Positions 45,437 to 54,252 are shown, numbered from the stretch's first letter. The stretch is 64,000 nt of DNA from G965205255 sp965205255 (GCA_965205255.1 OZ242051.1:2418001-2482000); one strand, 5' to 3'. The notes: generated by a model from the letters alone, not told the origin. A program made the numbers and translations.

Positions 45437-45943
45437 TCAGTATTGATCTTGCGTTGATTGCCGAATCATCCGAATATTCTTTACTTCAGGGTTCTCAGCT
45501 GAAGAGCGGAGCGGATTAATATCAAGACCACCTCTGCGGGTATATCGTGCATAAACTGTCAGTTCATTGGGTTCGCAGTAACGCATAATATCCATGTACA
45601 TTCTTTCAATACACTGCTCATGAAATTCATTATGCTGCCTAAAAGACATCAGATATCGAAGTAATTTACCCCGATCAATCTTATTCCCCTCATACGTTAT
45701 AAAAACAGAAGCCCAGTCAGGCTACCCTGTTACCAAACAGTTAGATTTGAGCAAGTCAGAATACAGCGTTTCTTGTGCGGTTTCTTCTGATGTTGAGTTT
45801 ACTAAATACTCAGGCGTTAGAGTGTAAGTATCAATCTCAATATTTTCCTGGTCGAGCGAGATACAACCAGAGTCAGCGGAATAATTAATGATTTCCCCAA
45901 GCTCATCCGAGTACATCTTGACGGTTACTTTACCCTTCTCAAT
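45437..45943 (-). pseudogene. queF: NADPH-dependent 7-cyano-7-deazaguanine reductase, remnant
   Basis: C-terminal two-thirds of a long-form QueF. The active-site cysteine is in LLKSNCLVTG, with PDWAS behind it; FHEQCIERMYMDIMRYC and YARYTRRGGLDINP are diagnostic. An in-frame TAG at 45,722-45,724 replaces the Gln expected before PDW, and the N-terminal third is replaced by the IS3 remnant. It would have made preQ1 for queuosine; an intact copy elsewhere cannot be excluded. Confidence 0.88.
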
Positions 45944-46081
45944 TGTTCTGGTCAACCCTTACCGGACACTTTTTTCAGAGAATTTTGATACTCAGCAGGT
46001 GTCATATTACCATTTGCTGAGTGAAGTCTTTCCAGGTTGTAATATTTGATATAAGCAGTAACATCCTGCTTCATATGTTCG
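45944..46081 (-). mobile_element. IS3 remnant (same element as 39,942-41,168)
   Basis: TGGTCAACCCTTACCGGACAC end plus the last part of orfB (to CATATGTTCG), nearly identical to the left part of the full copy. It stops abruptly where the CATCAAAGGGG array begins. Confidence 0.85.
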
Positions 46082-46388
46082 CATCAAAGGGGTCACGCAT
46101 CAAAGGGGTCACATCAAAGGGGTCACATCAAAGGGGTCAGACTCCAAACATCAAAGGGGTCAGACTCGATTGTGCACATCAAAGGGGTCTGACCCCTTTG
46201 GTTTGTATAAGGAAAAATGTAGAATCAATCGAGTCTGACCCCTTTGGTTTGTGTTGGTTTTGATCGAGTCTGACCCCTTTGGTTTTGGACCCCTTTGGTT
46301 TGTAGAATCAATCGAGTCTGACCCCTTTGGTTGACCCCTTTGGTTGGAATCAATCGAGTCTGACCCCTTTGGTTTGACCCCTTTGGTT
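46082..46388. repeat. array 1 of Y1-transposon ends (6 left-type, 8 right-type), no transposase
   Basis: Left-type units (CATCAAAGGGGTCA) start at 46,082, 46,098, 46,112, 46,126, 46,149 and 46,177. Right-type units (GACCCCTTTGGTT) start at 46,191, 46,237, 46,272, 46,288, 46,320, 46,333, 46,362 and 46,376. The two kinds meet at a perfect palindrome CAAAGGGGTC-T-GACCCCTTTG. Two right units retain the GTATAAGGAAAAATGTAGAA tail of the transposase gene. Confidence 0.93.
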
Positions 46389-47105
46389 AGAGAGCTAAAT
46401 CTTAGCAACAAAAGCTATGCATATAGTTTAAGGCAAGGATGTAATGGGTTGTTATTAGCCATGGAACAAGCATGCTACAATATTAGTGTTCAAAAAAATC
46501 CAAGAAAAGAGCTTTTAGTCTGTGCTGACCGTTTTAATATATCTGCATTTAATCGCTGGACCTCTGATTACAATATTTTATATGGTGATGCAGCTAGTAC
46601 TGTTGAGCTAGGTAAAGAGCCAGGAAGGTTCGCAATTGAGTATATTGGAAGCATTTCTTCATGGGATCTGGAAGAGTTGCACCGCAATTGTACATTTCAG
46701 AAAATTTATGAGTATAACTCTTATGATACTAAAAGATGTAAAAAACAGTACCTATCAAAATATGGACGTGATGTTTTAAAGCAGCAAACATCATATAGTT
46801 TATTGAAATTATATGATGATTTTAAGTCCATAACAAAAATTGATAAATCAATGATTGATTTAATTGTAACTCCTAATTTAGGGGATGAATTAGTGGTAAA
46901 TAATTATTTAAAATCATTAGGTTTAATGGATATACCCAATACAACTGCATGGGGGAAAACCGTTGGTCATTTAGGTTGTGGTGATTGCATGATTGCTTTA
47001 GATATCATCGATAAAAAGGGGGAAGTAAAATCAGGTGACAGGGTGTTGTTATTAGGTGCTGGTGCTGGATTTTCATGGTCATTAGTATTAGTGAGGAAAC
47101 GTTAA
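46389..47105 (+). pseudogene. ketoacyl synthase III (FabH)-like enzyme, N-terminally truncated
   Basis: About 238 residues remain of a normal 330-350. Nucleophile cysteine in SLRQGCNGLLLAMEQAC; C-terminal lobe with GRFAIEYIG and LLLGAGAGFSWSLVLV. At the positions of the FabH His and Asn, the sequence reads VTPNLGD and VGHLGCGDC, so the triad looks like Cys-Asn-His, unlike housekeeping FabH and closer to secondary-metabolite KASIII acyltransferases. The first 100 residues are replaced by array 1; an ATG inside could still give a product. Overlaps the next gene (TAATG). Confidence 0.75.
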
Positions 47106-47752
47106 TGAGAAAGGCAGTTTTTTTTGATGTAGATGACACACTTATCCACTGTAAAAGTATGTTTTCCTTCTTGGAATTCTATCTTCATCATACAGAAAAA
47201 AAGATAAATGACTTATATTATCAAGATATTATTGATAATATACAACACAAAGTTTCCAATGGATGGAATCGATTAGATGTTAATACTTTTTATTATAATC
47301 TTTTCCGCGGCGAGCAACAGAGCTTAGTAAAAAAATATGCTAAGTTGTTTTTTTTGCATAAAAAAGAAACAATATTTAAGAAAAAAATTTTGAATCGATT
47401 AACTTTTTATAAAGAAAGTGGTTATGATATAACTTTTGTTTCTGGATCAATGGTTGACATTTTGCAGCCTATTGCAGATTACCTTGGAGTAACAACATTG
47501 TTATGTGCCATTCCTGAGGTGATTGATGGTCAATATACAGGAATGCTGCAACAACAAGCAATTGGAGATCAAAAAGCTTCACTTGTCAGGTCTTATGCAG
47601 CAAAAAATAGTATTGACCTTAAGGAGTCTGTAGCCTTTGGAGACCACATTTCTGATAAACCTATGTTAAATTTAGTTGGTCATGCTTATGTAGTTGATCC
47701 AGTAGCATCTTTTAGGAAAGAAGCTATTAGGAAAGGATGGGTTATTTTGTAG
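47105..47752 (+). CDS. HAD-superfamily hydrolase, subfamily IB (SerB-like)
   Basis: 215 residues from ATG 47,105, coupled to the previous stop. Motif I VFFDVDDTLIHC (DxDxT type), motif II FVSGSM, motif III lysine in GDQKASLV and motif IV VAFGDHISDKPML. The HAD-IB pattern is typical of phosphoserine phosphatase-like enzymes and of phosphatases in lipid or metabolite pathways. Substrate unknown. Confidence 0.85.
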   Translation: MRKAVFFDVDDTLIHCKSMFSFLEFYLHHTEKKINDLYYQDIIDNIQHKVSNGWNRLDVNTFYYNLFRGEQQSLVKKYAKLFFLHKKETIFKKKILNRLTFYKESGYDITFVSGSMVDILQPIADYLGVTTLLCAIPEVIDGQYTGMLQQQAIGDQKASLVRSYAAKNSIDLKESVAFGDHISDKPMLNLVGHAYVVDPVASFRKEAIRKGWVIL

Positions 47753-47803
47753 TATTTTTACCTACAAAATATTTTTATTAATGATATTTATTATGGAGAT
47801 TTT

Positions 47804-48820
47804 ATGAAACTAAAAACTGTGGCTCATGCAGCAAAAAATTTTACTGAGATACCATTAATTGGTTTTGGTGCAATGGGTATTTCAGAGTTCTATGGAACAA
47901 CAAATGAAAAAGAGGCCTTGCAAGCAATTAGTACAGCAATTGATCAGGGTATTAATCATTTTGATACAGCGGATGGTTATGCATTTGGTGATAATGAGAG
48001 ATTTTTAAGAAAAGCCTTATCCTTACAGCAAGAGAACAATAGAAAATCACTTATTGTTGCTTCTAAAGCAGGTATTCTAAGGGATAAAAATGATCCTTCT
48101 GTTCGCGGTATTTGTATTAAACCTGATTATCTTCAAGGCCAATTAGACCAATCATTAGATAATTTGGGCACTGATTATTTAGATATATTTTATATTCATC
48201 GTTTGCCTCCAAAAGCTAGTTCTGAAGAACTTGATGCATTAGCCACTTTTCTAGCACAAATTAAAAGCCGTGGATTGGCAAGGGCAGTAGGTATAAGTGA
48301 ACCATCTAGAGTACAATTGGAATATATCCATCAGAGAACTCCTATCAGTTTTGTTCAATCTGAATATAGTTTATTGGAAAGAACAATGGGAAAAAATGGT
48401 GTTTTAGAGTTCTGTCGACAACAAGATATATCTTTTGTTGCTTATAGTCCTTTATGTCGCGGCATGCTAACCGATAACTTCAGTGTTGGTGCTCTTGAAG
48501 ATAATGATTTTAGAAAAACATTGCCTAAATTTTCTCAAGGTAATCTTCAGCATAATATAATTCTTGTTGAAAAACTTAAAAACATTTCTGCTGCGAGTCA
48601 TATTTCTTTAGCTTGTTTCTCATTAGCATGGTTGATTACACAGGATATTGTTGTCATTCCTGGTATGAGAAAATCATCAAGAGTTCTTGATGCAGTTGAG
48701 TCATTAATGGTTGAGTTTAATCAGGAAGAGCTAACTGAAATTAATAAAATTGCTTATTTGAATGCAACAAATGGTATGCGATACTCTCAAGCAGCCATGG
48801 ATGCTTACGGATTTAAATAA
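47804..48820 (+). CDS. aldo/keto reductase
   Basis: 338 residues, (beta/alpha)8 NADPH enzyme. Tetrad visible: Asp in HFDTADGY, Tyr in the same motif (GYAFGDNE), Lys in VASKAGI, His in IFYIHRLPP. Cofactor loop GMRKSSRVLDAVES. Close to the YajO/Tas-like branch with long loops (DPSVRGICIKPDYLQ). Co-directional with the HAD gene, 51 bases apart. Confidence 0.9.
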   Translation: MKLKTVAHAAKNFTEIPLIGFGAMGISEFYGTTNEKEALQAISTAIDQGINHFDTADGYAFGDNERFLRKALSLQQENNRKSLIVASKAGILRDKNDPSVRGICIKPDYLQGQLDQSLDNLGTDYLDIFYIHRLPPKASSEELDALATFLAQIKSRGLARAVGISEPSRVQLEYIHQRTPISFVQSEYSLLERTMGKNGVLEFCRQQDISFVAYSPLCRGMLTDNFSVGALEDNDFRKTLPKFSQGNLQHNIILVEKLKNISAASHISLACFSLAWLITQDIVVIPGMRKSSRVLDAVESLMVEFNQEELTEINKIAYLNATNGMRYSQAAMDAYGFK

Positions 48821-48832
48821 TAGGATTGTTAA

Positions 48833-49594
48833 ATGAAAACAGTTTTAGTCTCTGCTGCATATAGTGATATGGCAAAAAAAACAATCAGCCTTTTGAAGGG
48901 TGATTGTAAGTTAATTTTACTAGGTAGAAAAAAAGAATTATTAGAGGAGTTAATTAACGAACTCTCTATAGATAAGCAGGTTGTTTTTTATGCAGACTGT
49001 GATGTTTCTGATGAGCAATCATGCGTAAAAGCAGCTAAATTAATAAATGATGAAAAATTGTCTATTGATGGTTTGATCAATTTTGCTGGTGCAATGCCAG
49101 TTAAAGCTAATATCTCTGAGGTTAGCATTAAAGATATTGAAAATGAGCTTAAAACAAGGCTTTTTGGCAGTATAAATTTAATAAAAAGCTTAGAGAATAT
49201 TATAAATAATAATTCTTCTATTGTATTTATTAATGGTATTTTATCTAAACTACCTGATCCTAATTTTTTATGCTCTAGCATATCTACTGGAGCGGTTAGA
49301 AGTTTTGCTAAAGCTCTTGCAAAAGGCTTGGTAAATAGGGGTATACGTGTAAATACTATTAATCCTTGTGCTAGTAATACAAAGATGAAAGATAACTTAT
49401 TTGAAACGGTTGCTGATCAGCTAGGAATGCAAGCTACTGATATAGAGTCATCGATAGTTAGTAAGATTCCATTGAATAGACTTTGTTCTGTAGAAGATAT
49501 TGCAAATGCAGCAAAATTTTTATTATCTGATAATTCAAGCTTCATTACTGGTACTAGCCTAGATGTAGAAGGACTTTACAATCCTAGCTTATAA
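48833..49594 (+). CDS. short-chain dehydrogenase-like protein lacking catalytic motifs
   Basis: 253 residues with the overall SDR layout: DCDVSDEQSCVKAA, LINFAGAMPV (NNAG-like), GIRVNTINPCASNT, RLCSVEDIANAAKFLLSD, FITGTSLDVEG. The glycine loop is replaced (VSAAYSDMAKKTISLL) and the YxxxK site reads CSSIS, so both the catalytic Tyr and Lys are missing. It may be a non-catalytic partner, use another chemistry, or be decaying. Follows the reductase by 12 bases. Confidence 0.8.
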   Translation: MKTVLVSAAYSDMAKKTISLLKGDCKLILLGRKKELLEELINELSIDKQVVFYADCDVSDEQSCVKAAKLINDEKLSIDGLINFAGAMPVKANISEVSIKDIENELKTRLFGSINLIKSLENIINNNSSIVFINGILSKLPDPNFLCSSISTGAVRSFAKALAKGLVNRGIRVNTINPCASNTKMKDNLFETVADQLGMQATDIESSIVSKIPLNRLCSVEDIANAAKFLLSDNSSFITGTSLDVEGLYNPSL

Positions 49595-49809
49595 AGAGCT
49601 TTTCTTGATTAGATTTTTACTTTTTTATTTAAGTAGCTGCCGAATATCGGGGCAAAGTTTGTGTCTTGGTTCCGATATTTCTTTCCTTAAGAGCAAGTAG
49701 TTGAAGTTATTGTCAGGCGTAAGTGATAGATATTAAATTATTTCAGGAGTTATAATGTCATTGGTTTGAAGTCATAGAGGGATCAGTATTGTAACTTATT
49801 ATAAACATG

Positions 49810-50677
49810 CATCAAAGGGGACAGACTCGATTGAAGTAATTGGTCTATGCTTGAGTGTTTTCTGAAGAGGAGAGTACTCATTATGGCCCGTTCGCCGCGT
49901 TTTATTCTTTCGGGTTACCCTCAACATGTGATCGTTCGTGGCAATAACCGTACACCCATTTTTTGTGCTGAAGACGATTATCATTTTTATCTGGAAAAAT
50001 TACTGGAAGCCTGTAACAGGCACGCTTGCCATGTGCATACTTATGTTTTGATGACTAATCACGTGTACTTACTTGTCACGCCTGATGAGCGGATTAGTTT
50101 GGGCAAAATGGTACAAATGCTAGGTCGTTATTACGTTCAGTATTTTAATCATATGTACCATCCTACAGGTACTTTATGGGAAGGTCGCTATAAAGCCAGC
50201 ATGATCGATTCATCAATCTATTTGTTAACTTGTATGCGCTATATAGAGTTAAATCCGGTGCGCGCAGGAATGGTTGGGCATCCTGGTGATTATCCTTGGT
50301 CAAGTTATGCTGTTAATGCGGAAGGAAAAGAAAGTAAGTTTGTGACACTTCATGAGGTGTATAAAGGATTAGGAAAAAGTATGGCAGAGTGTCAAAAGTC
50401 TTATAAAGCATTATTTGAACACCATATAAACTTAGAGCACCTAGGTGCTATTAGTGAGTCAGCGAATAAAGGTTGGGTATTAGGGAGTGATAGATTTCGT
50501 AAACATGTTGAAGAAGAGTTAAAAAAAAGGGTTAGTCCTGTGAAACGAGGAGGTGACAGACGATCATCAGTTTATAAGGAAAAATGTAGAATCAATCGAG
50601 TCTGACCCCTTTGGTTCTTGACCCCTTTGGTTCTGACCCCTTTGGTTTCGACCCCTTTGGTTTCGACCCCTTTGGTT
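49810..50677 (+). mobile_element. Y1-transposase element, copy 1
   Basis: A single left end (CATCAAAGGGGACAGACTCG, with A where others have T), the transposase gene, then five right-type units starting at 50,604, 50,620, 50,635, 50,650 and 50,665. Full right end only once; the other four units are 13-15 bases long. Confidence 0.88.
49883..50605 (+). CDS. REP-associated tyrosine transposase (Y1/HUH), copy 1, mutated active site
   Basis: 240 residues from ATG 49,883 behind GAGGAGAG; family start MARSPRFILSGYPQHVIVRG. Y1_Tnp fold with RGNNR, TPIF, then the metal-binding His motif, here HVY (residues 60-62) instead of the HVH found in the other copies, and MYHPTG instead of MYHRTG. Tyr-rich segment GRYYVQYFN and LWEGRYKASMID follow; YIELNPVRAGMV is typical of the family. 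Stop codon TGA lies in the right terminal repeat. Probably inactive because of H62Y. Confidence 0.88.
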   Translation: MARSPRFILSGYPQHVIVRGNNRTPIFCAEDDYHFYLEKLLEACNRHACHVHTYVLMTNHVYLLVTPDERISLGKMVQMLGRYYVQYFNHMYHPTGTLWEGRYKASMIDSSIYLLTCMRYIELNPVRAGMVGHPGDYPWSSYAVNAEGKESKFVTLHEVYKGLGKSMAECQKSYKALFEHHINLEHLGAISESANKGWVLGSDRFRKHVEEELKKRVSPVKRGGDRRSSVYKEKCRINRV

Positions 50678-50692
50678 TCTGACAATTCATTA

Positions 50693-51370
50693 CTAGACAT
50701 CAACCACAGTTCCATAAATAGCTTCAGAATTTCCGGTATTATAAGCCCAGTACCTATCACCATATGACCAGTGCCACCACTCACCCGGATAATTCACAAA
50801 TCCTGCTGATTTCATTACGTTGGAAAGCATACTTTTATTCGCACGAGTTTCGTCCGATAATAGATCATTGTCCGTAAAACATAACTCTAACGGTACCTTT
50901 TTCCAGTCTTTTATTTCCATTCCACAGTCTATTACTTGGCCAGAACAGTCTATAATTTCAACATCTACAGCCGCACCTGTAGAGTGCGGTGGAATGTTTT
51001 TACTACCATCAAGATTAATAACGGGCGATATCAATTTTGATGCTTCTATATGTAATTTAGTATCGGAGAGTAACGGATTTAAAAACTTAACCCTTCTCAG
51101 CTCATTTTCAAAAAGAAAGTTTTGTACTTCGATACTCCTGAGTCCTTCATATAATCTAAATTTTAATCCACCAGGTAGTAGAGACTGTGCTTCAAGAAGC
51201 TTAGTGTAAACACTTTGTCGCATCATTGTGTAACATTTAGCAGTTTCTTTACACTCAGGCGGCTGGCCATACTGCATGTTATTAGTGTTTTTTATATCAA
51301 CTAGAGGCTCACCGCACTCATTAATTGGAACAGATAGCACTTTTTTATCTACAGGGGTCATTATTCCCAT
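50693..51370 (-). CDS. D-alanyl-D-alanine dipeptidase (VanX/DdpX-like, M15D)
   Basis: 225 residues. Zinc-site motifs HSTGAAVDVE (His and Asp ligands) and the catalytic/ligand region PGEWWHWSYGD; substrate Arg in YEGLRSIEVQ. VanX-type enzymes hydrolyse D-Ala-D-Ala; Gram-negative homologues are used for nutrient recovery, and relatives occur near antibiotic genes. No signal peptide, so cytosolic. Intact, although its 3' end lies 16 bases from the transposon right ends. Confidence 0.9.
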   Translation of the reverse strand: MGIMTPVDKKVLSVPINECGEPLVDIKNTNNMQYGQPPECKETAKCYTMMRQSVYTKLLEAQSLLPGGLKFRLYEGLRSIEVQNFLFENELRRVKFLNPLLSDTKLHIEASKLISPVINLDGSKNIPPHSTGAAVDVEIIDCSGQVIDCGMEIKDWKKVPLELCFTDNDLLSDETRANKSMLSNVMKSAGFVNYPGEWWHWSYGDRYWAYNTGNSEAIYGTVVDV

Positions 51371-51537
51371 ATCTAGATCACTTCCTTATCAAAACGACCA
51401 ATGCCATTTATATGCTATTTAATTTTCGTATTATACATATGAAATATTTCTAGGCAAATAAAAAAAATAGATTTGAGTATTAATGTTATTTTTTTGGAAT
51501 AAATCAGCAAGAAAAAGAATATAATAGTCTTTTATGA

Positions 51538-51751
51538 GGTTCTGTTGCAAACTCGATCACAAGCTGAACAGTTTCCCTCTTTCAGACGCAATTATCCTGT
51601 CAGTGCATAAAACTGCTCAAAGGCAGTGCGATCACTTCCATCACTATGCCGACCCTTTTTCAGCATTCGCCAGCACTCATTTCCGGCAATAGAGGCTGAT
51701 GTTCCTTCCGCAGATTTAAACCCCAGGGCCTGCCACATCTTTTTCTTAACA
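51538..51751 (-). mobile_element. IS6 remnant (3' half) ending in array 3
   Basis: GGTTCTGTTGCAAACTCG end followed by the C-terminal part of the IS6 transposase (complement of LGFKSAEGTSASIAGNECW). It stops after the KKKMWQ-coding part, at the first CATCAAAGGGG unit. Confidence 0.85.
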
Positions 51752-51811
51752 CATCAAAGGGGTCAAACACATCAAAGGGGTCCACATCAAAGGGGTCAGA
51801 CTCGATTGAAG
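51752..51811. repeat. array 3: three left-type ends only
   Basis: Units start at 51,752, 51,770 and 51,785; only the last has the full GACTCGATTGAAG extension. No transposase and no right ends: it joins the IS6 remnant to a headless PPTase gene. Confidence 0.9.
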
Positions 51812-52277
51812 TACAGATCGCTCTCCCAAATGGTCCGAAAGGTTGCATGGTTCGATTAGTTACTGTGAGGGAGAAGCCATAGCGGTTGCATTGCCTAAAA
51901 GAGATTGTTCTGACGTAGGTATAGATGTTGAACGAGTTGCTATAGGTGATGCCTTGAGTGCTCTAAAGCGCATGATAGTGAATGCAGAGTAGTTGCTACG
52001 ATTACAACAATATCAAGACGTCTATTCTGAAGCTACCCTGATCACGCTGGTTTTTTCTGCGAAGGAAAGTTTTTATAAATCGGCTTATCCACAAGTGCAA
52101 CGGTTTTTTGGATTTGAAGCCCTGCAGTTTAAATTACTAAATGCGGACAAACAACAAATGATATTTACTGTCGTGAAAGACTTGAACTCACAGTTCAAAT
52201 CGGAGCTGCAAGTGGTGATTGGTTACTGTATACTTGAACAAGGCGCTGTAGTGATATTACCATTCTTTGGAGAGTAA
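51812..52277 (+). pseudogene. 4'-phosphopantetheinyl transferase, broken copy
   Basis: Diverged copy of the intact gene at 62,322. Readable pieces: GVDVERVA-type metal motif (DVGIDVERVAIGDALSAL), an in-frame TAG at about 51,991 where the intact copy has GAG (AEELL), then the FSAKESFYKSAY motif. A frame disturbance lies near 51,850, and the first 110 residues are missing, cut by array 3. Confidence 0.85.
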
Positions 52278-52332
52278 CTATAGTTTTATATGACATCATT
52301 TTAAGAAAAACATTTTCATTGTTGAAGGGAGA

Positions 52333-53745
52333 TTATTTTGGGGTTGAGATAGCTGCAATAAATGTGGTGATAACAACTATTATTACCATGCCAATTGCCA
52401 ACACATTCATCACTCCCTGATATCCGTAAATAAATGCTTCAAGTTTCACATTTTGTATTGATAGCAATTGATCAGTATGTTGGTTAAGATAACGATGATG
52501 TAATGAGTTATAAATATAGGTACCACAGCTCAAACTGATAGCTGCACTCAAATTATGCAATGTTACCAGAGTTCCCATTGAACTACCTTTTTCATGTTCT
52601 CTGACAGATAACATGCTGATTACAATCGATGGTGTCAATATAAGCCCCCAGCCTGCACCAAATAAAACCAAGCTTATAAATATTAATGTTATGTTTATGC
52701 TGTAACTGAAACCTTCTTGAATAACAAGGCAAAGAAAAAGACAAACAAACCCTGTTAGTATAAGTTTTATAGGAGGGGTCCTCCTTTCCAGAAACTTTCC
52801 GGTAAGAAATGAGCACAGTGCCATCGTAAGTGTGACAGAAAGCATGAATAAGCCTATCAGGTTGTCAGGAAGTCCTAATATTCGTTTTAGGTATTGAGGA
52901 ACCATGAATAATAATATGCTATAAGAAAAAGCCAGTATCATGTTTGCTATAACACCCAGCAAAAAATCTCCTTTCCTGAAGTTGTTATAGTTAATAATAG
53001 GTGTATTAGAGTTTTTATCGGCAAAGAAAAAAGAAATGGCCAGAAAAACTGTTAAAATAAAGTATACAGCCTTCAAGGTAGTATTTTCTGAAAAAATATC
53101 AGAAAAACTTCCATTGATCAAAATTATTAGCATAAAAACAAGCAACATAAAAAAAACAGATCTTGATATATTGAGTGTACCGGGCTGCTTTTCTTCTGGA
53201 TGAAGTAACCTGAATTTGCAAAATAGGTAACTAATAAAAATAAGGGGAATGTTTATAAAAAAAATCCATTGCCACCCTGCATACTGGGAAATAGCACCTC
53301 CAAGCACAGGGCCAATGGCAAGACCGACTCCATTGATGCCGATAATAAATCCAGTTGCTTTTGCCACTTTGTGTTCTGAAAGAATAACACTTAACAAGGC
53401 AATAGGTACAGTGTAAAAGACTGCAATTGATATACCTTGTAAAAAGCGAAAAAATATTAACGAGTATATTGATGTTGAAAGTCCTGCACCTAATGAGGAT
53501 AAGGCAATGATTAACATACCTGCATACAGAATTTGTTTTTTTCCATATATGTCTGACAACTTTCCGACTATGCTCGTAGAACATGCCAAAGCAATAAAAA
53601 CGATACTGTTAACCCATTGTAGTGAACAAAAATCTACATTGAGTGTTTTCTGGACTGATGGCAATATCGTGCTCATTCCCGTCAGGTCAATACACCCTAA
53701 AAAACTTGCTATAGATAAACCAGCAAGAGCCAATCGTGAATTCAT
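52333..53745 (-). CDS. MFS exporter, DHA2 (EmrB/QacA, 14-helix) family
   Basis: 470 residues from ATG 53,745, which has AAGGTGG upstream; the longer frame from 53,796 overlaps the previous gene. Motif A GKLSDIYGKKQILYAG, motif C-like GINGVGLAIGPVLGGAISQY with GWQWIFFINIP, and about 14 hydrophobic helices. Drug/metabolite:H+ antiporter. It starts two bases after the truncated cyclodipeptide synthase gene ends, so it was probably its dedicated exporter. Confidence 0.9.
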   Translation of the reverse strand: MNSRLALAGLSIASFLGCIDLTGMSTILPSVQKTLNVDFCSLQWVNSIVFIALACSTSIVGKLSDIYGKKQILYAGMLIIALSSLGAGLSTSIYSLIFFRFLQGISIAVFYTVPIALLSVILSEHKVAKATGFIIGINGVGLAIGPVLGGAISQYAGWQWIFFINIPLIFISYLFCKFRLLHPEEKQPGTLNISRSVFFMLLVFMLIILINGSFSDIFSENTTLKAVYFILTVFLAISFFFADKNSNTPIINYNNFRKGDFLLGVIANMILAFSYSILLFMVPQYLKRILGLPDNLIGLFMLSVTLTMALCSFLTGKFLERRTPPIKLILTGFVCLFLCLVIQEGFSYSINITLIFISLVLFGAGWGLILTPSIVISMLSVREHEKGSSMGTLVTLHNLSAAISLSCGTYIYNSLHHRYLNQHTDQLLSIQNVKLEAFIYGYQGVMNVLAIGMVIIVVITTFIAAISTPK

Positions 53746-53747
53746 TT

Positions 53748-54138
53748 TTAAATACCACCTTGCAAAATCTTTTTCTTGAATTTCAAAGACAACCAATTAA
53801 CTTTATCGGGCAAATAAGGCTGAACAAATTGTTCACGGCAGTACTGCATAGCAGGTGTCATTTTATTTGGGTAGGCAATATAGTCATACCCCTGCTGCGC
53901 CCAAAGCATCATAATTACAGGGCACTCTTCTATCAGATAATTAAGGCAGTGTCCATATTGCAAATGATTTTTTTTGCCTGCTTTATTTTTTCTGTCAAGG
54001 AAATATTCAATAGTTTTGTTGATAGTATTACGAAGCTGGTGATTATTATCATATTCCCTAATAAAGTGTTTCTTTAAAGGAGTAAGGTTCTTATTGTTGA
54101 GGTGTGTATCCCATCGAACTATTTCATACGGCATTTCA
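53748..54138 (-). pseudogene. probable tRNA-dependent cyclodipeptide synthase (XYP type), C-terminal half
   Basis: About 129 residues remain. Spacing of NYLIEE (catalytic Tyr, and Glu four residues later) to AYPNK (the YP of the XYP subfamily, 22 residues after the Tyr) matches the Tyr178/Glu182/Tyr202 layout of AlbC-like enzymes; the tail VNWLSLKFKKK is also CDPS-like. These enzymes use aminoacyl-tRNAs to make diketopiperazines. The N-terminal half with the nucleophile Ser has been replaced by array 4, so it should be inactive. By-eye assignment. Confidence 0.6.
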
Positions 54139-54139
54139 A

Positions 54140-54206
54140 CATCAAAGGGGTCCATCAAAGGGGTCAGACTCGATTGAAGCATCAAAGGGGTCAGACTCGA
54201 TTGAAG
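54140..54206. repeat. array 4, left part: three left-type ends
   Basis: Units at 54,140, 54,153 and 54,180; the first is only 13 bases, the others carry the full GACTCGATTGAAG. Precedes transposase copy 2. Confidence 0.9.
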
Positions 54207-54252
54207 TAATTGGTCTATGCTTGAGTGTTTTCTGAAGAGGAGAGTACTCATT

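Noticed and set aside
46082..46388. CRISPR array
   Set aside because: Units are short, come in two opposite orientations, have spacers of 0-35 bases made of transposon tails, and no cas gene is present.
46160..46411. Frames rich in KGSDSID / TPLV repeats, such as those at 46,021-46,411, 50,572-50,784, 55,569-55,694 and 59,123-59,353
   Set aside because: They are translations of the transposon-end arrays in open frames, not genes.
40149..51993. Repeated amber (TAG) interruptions in orfB (two), queF and the PPTase copy, suggesting TAG recoding
   Set aside because: TAG is used as the normal final stop of intact genes here (rpiA, the formyl-THF cyclo-ligase, aroA, the HAD hydrolase), and each interrupted gene has other damage. 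Simple pseudogene decay explains it.
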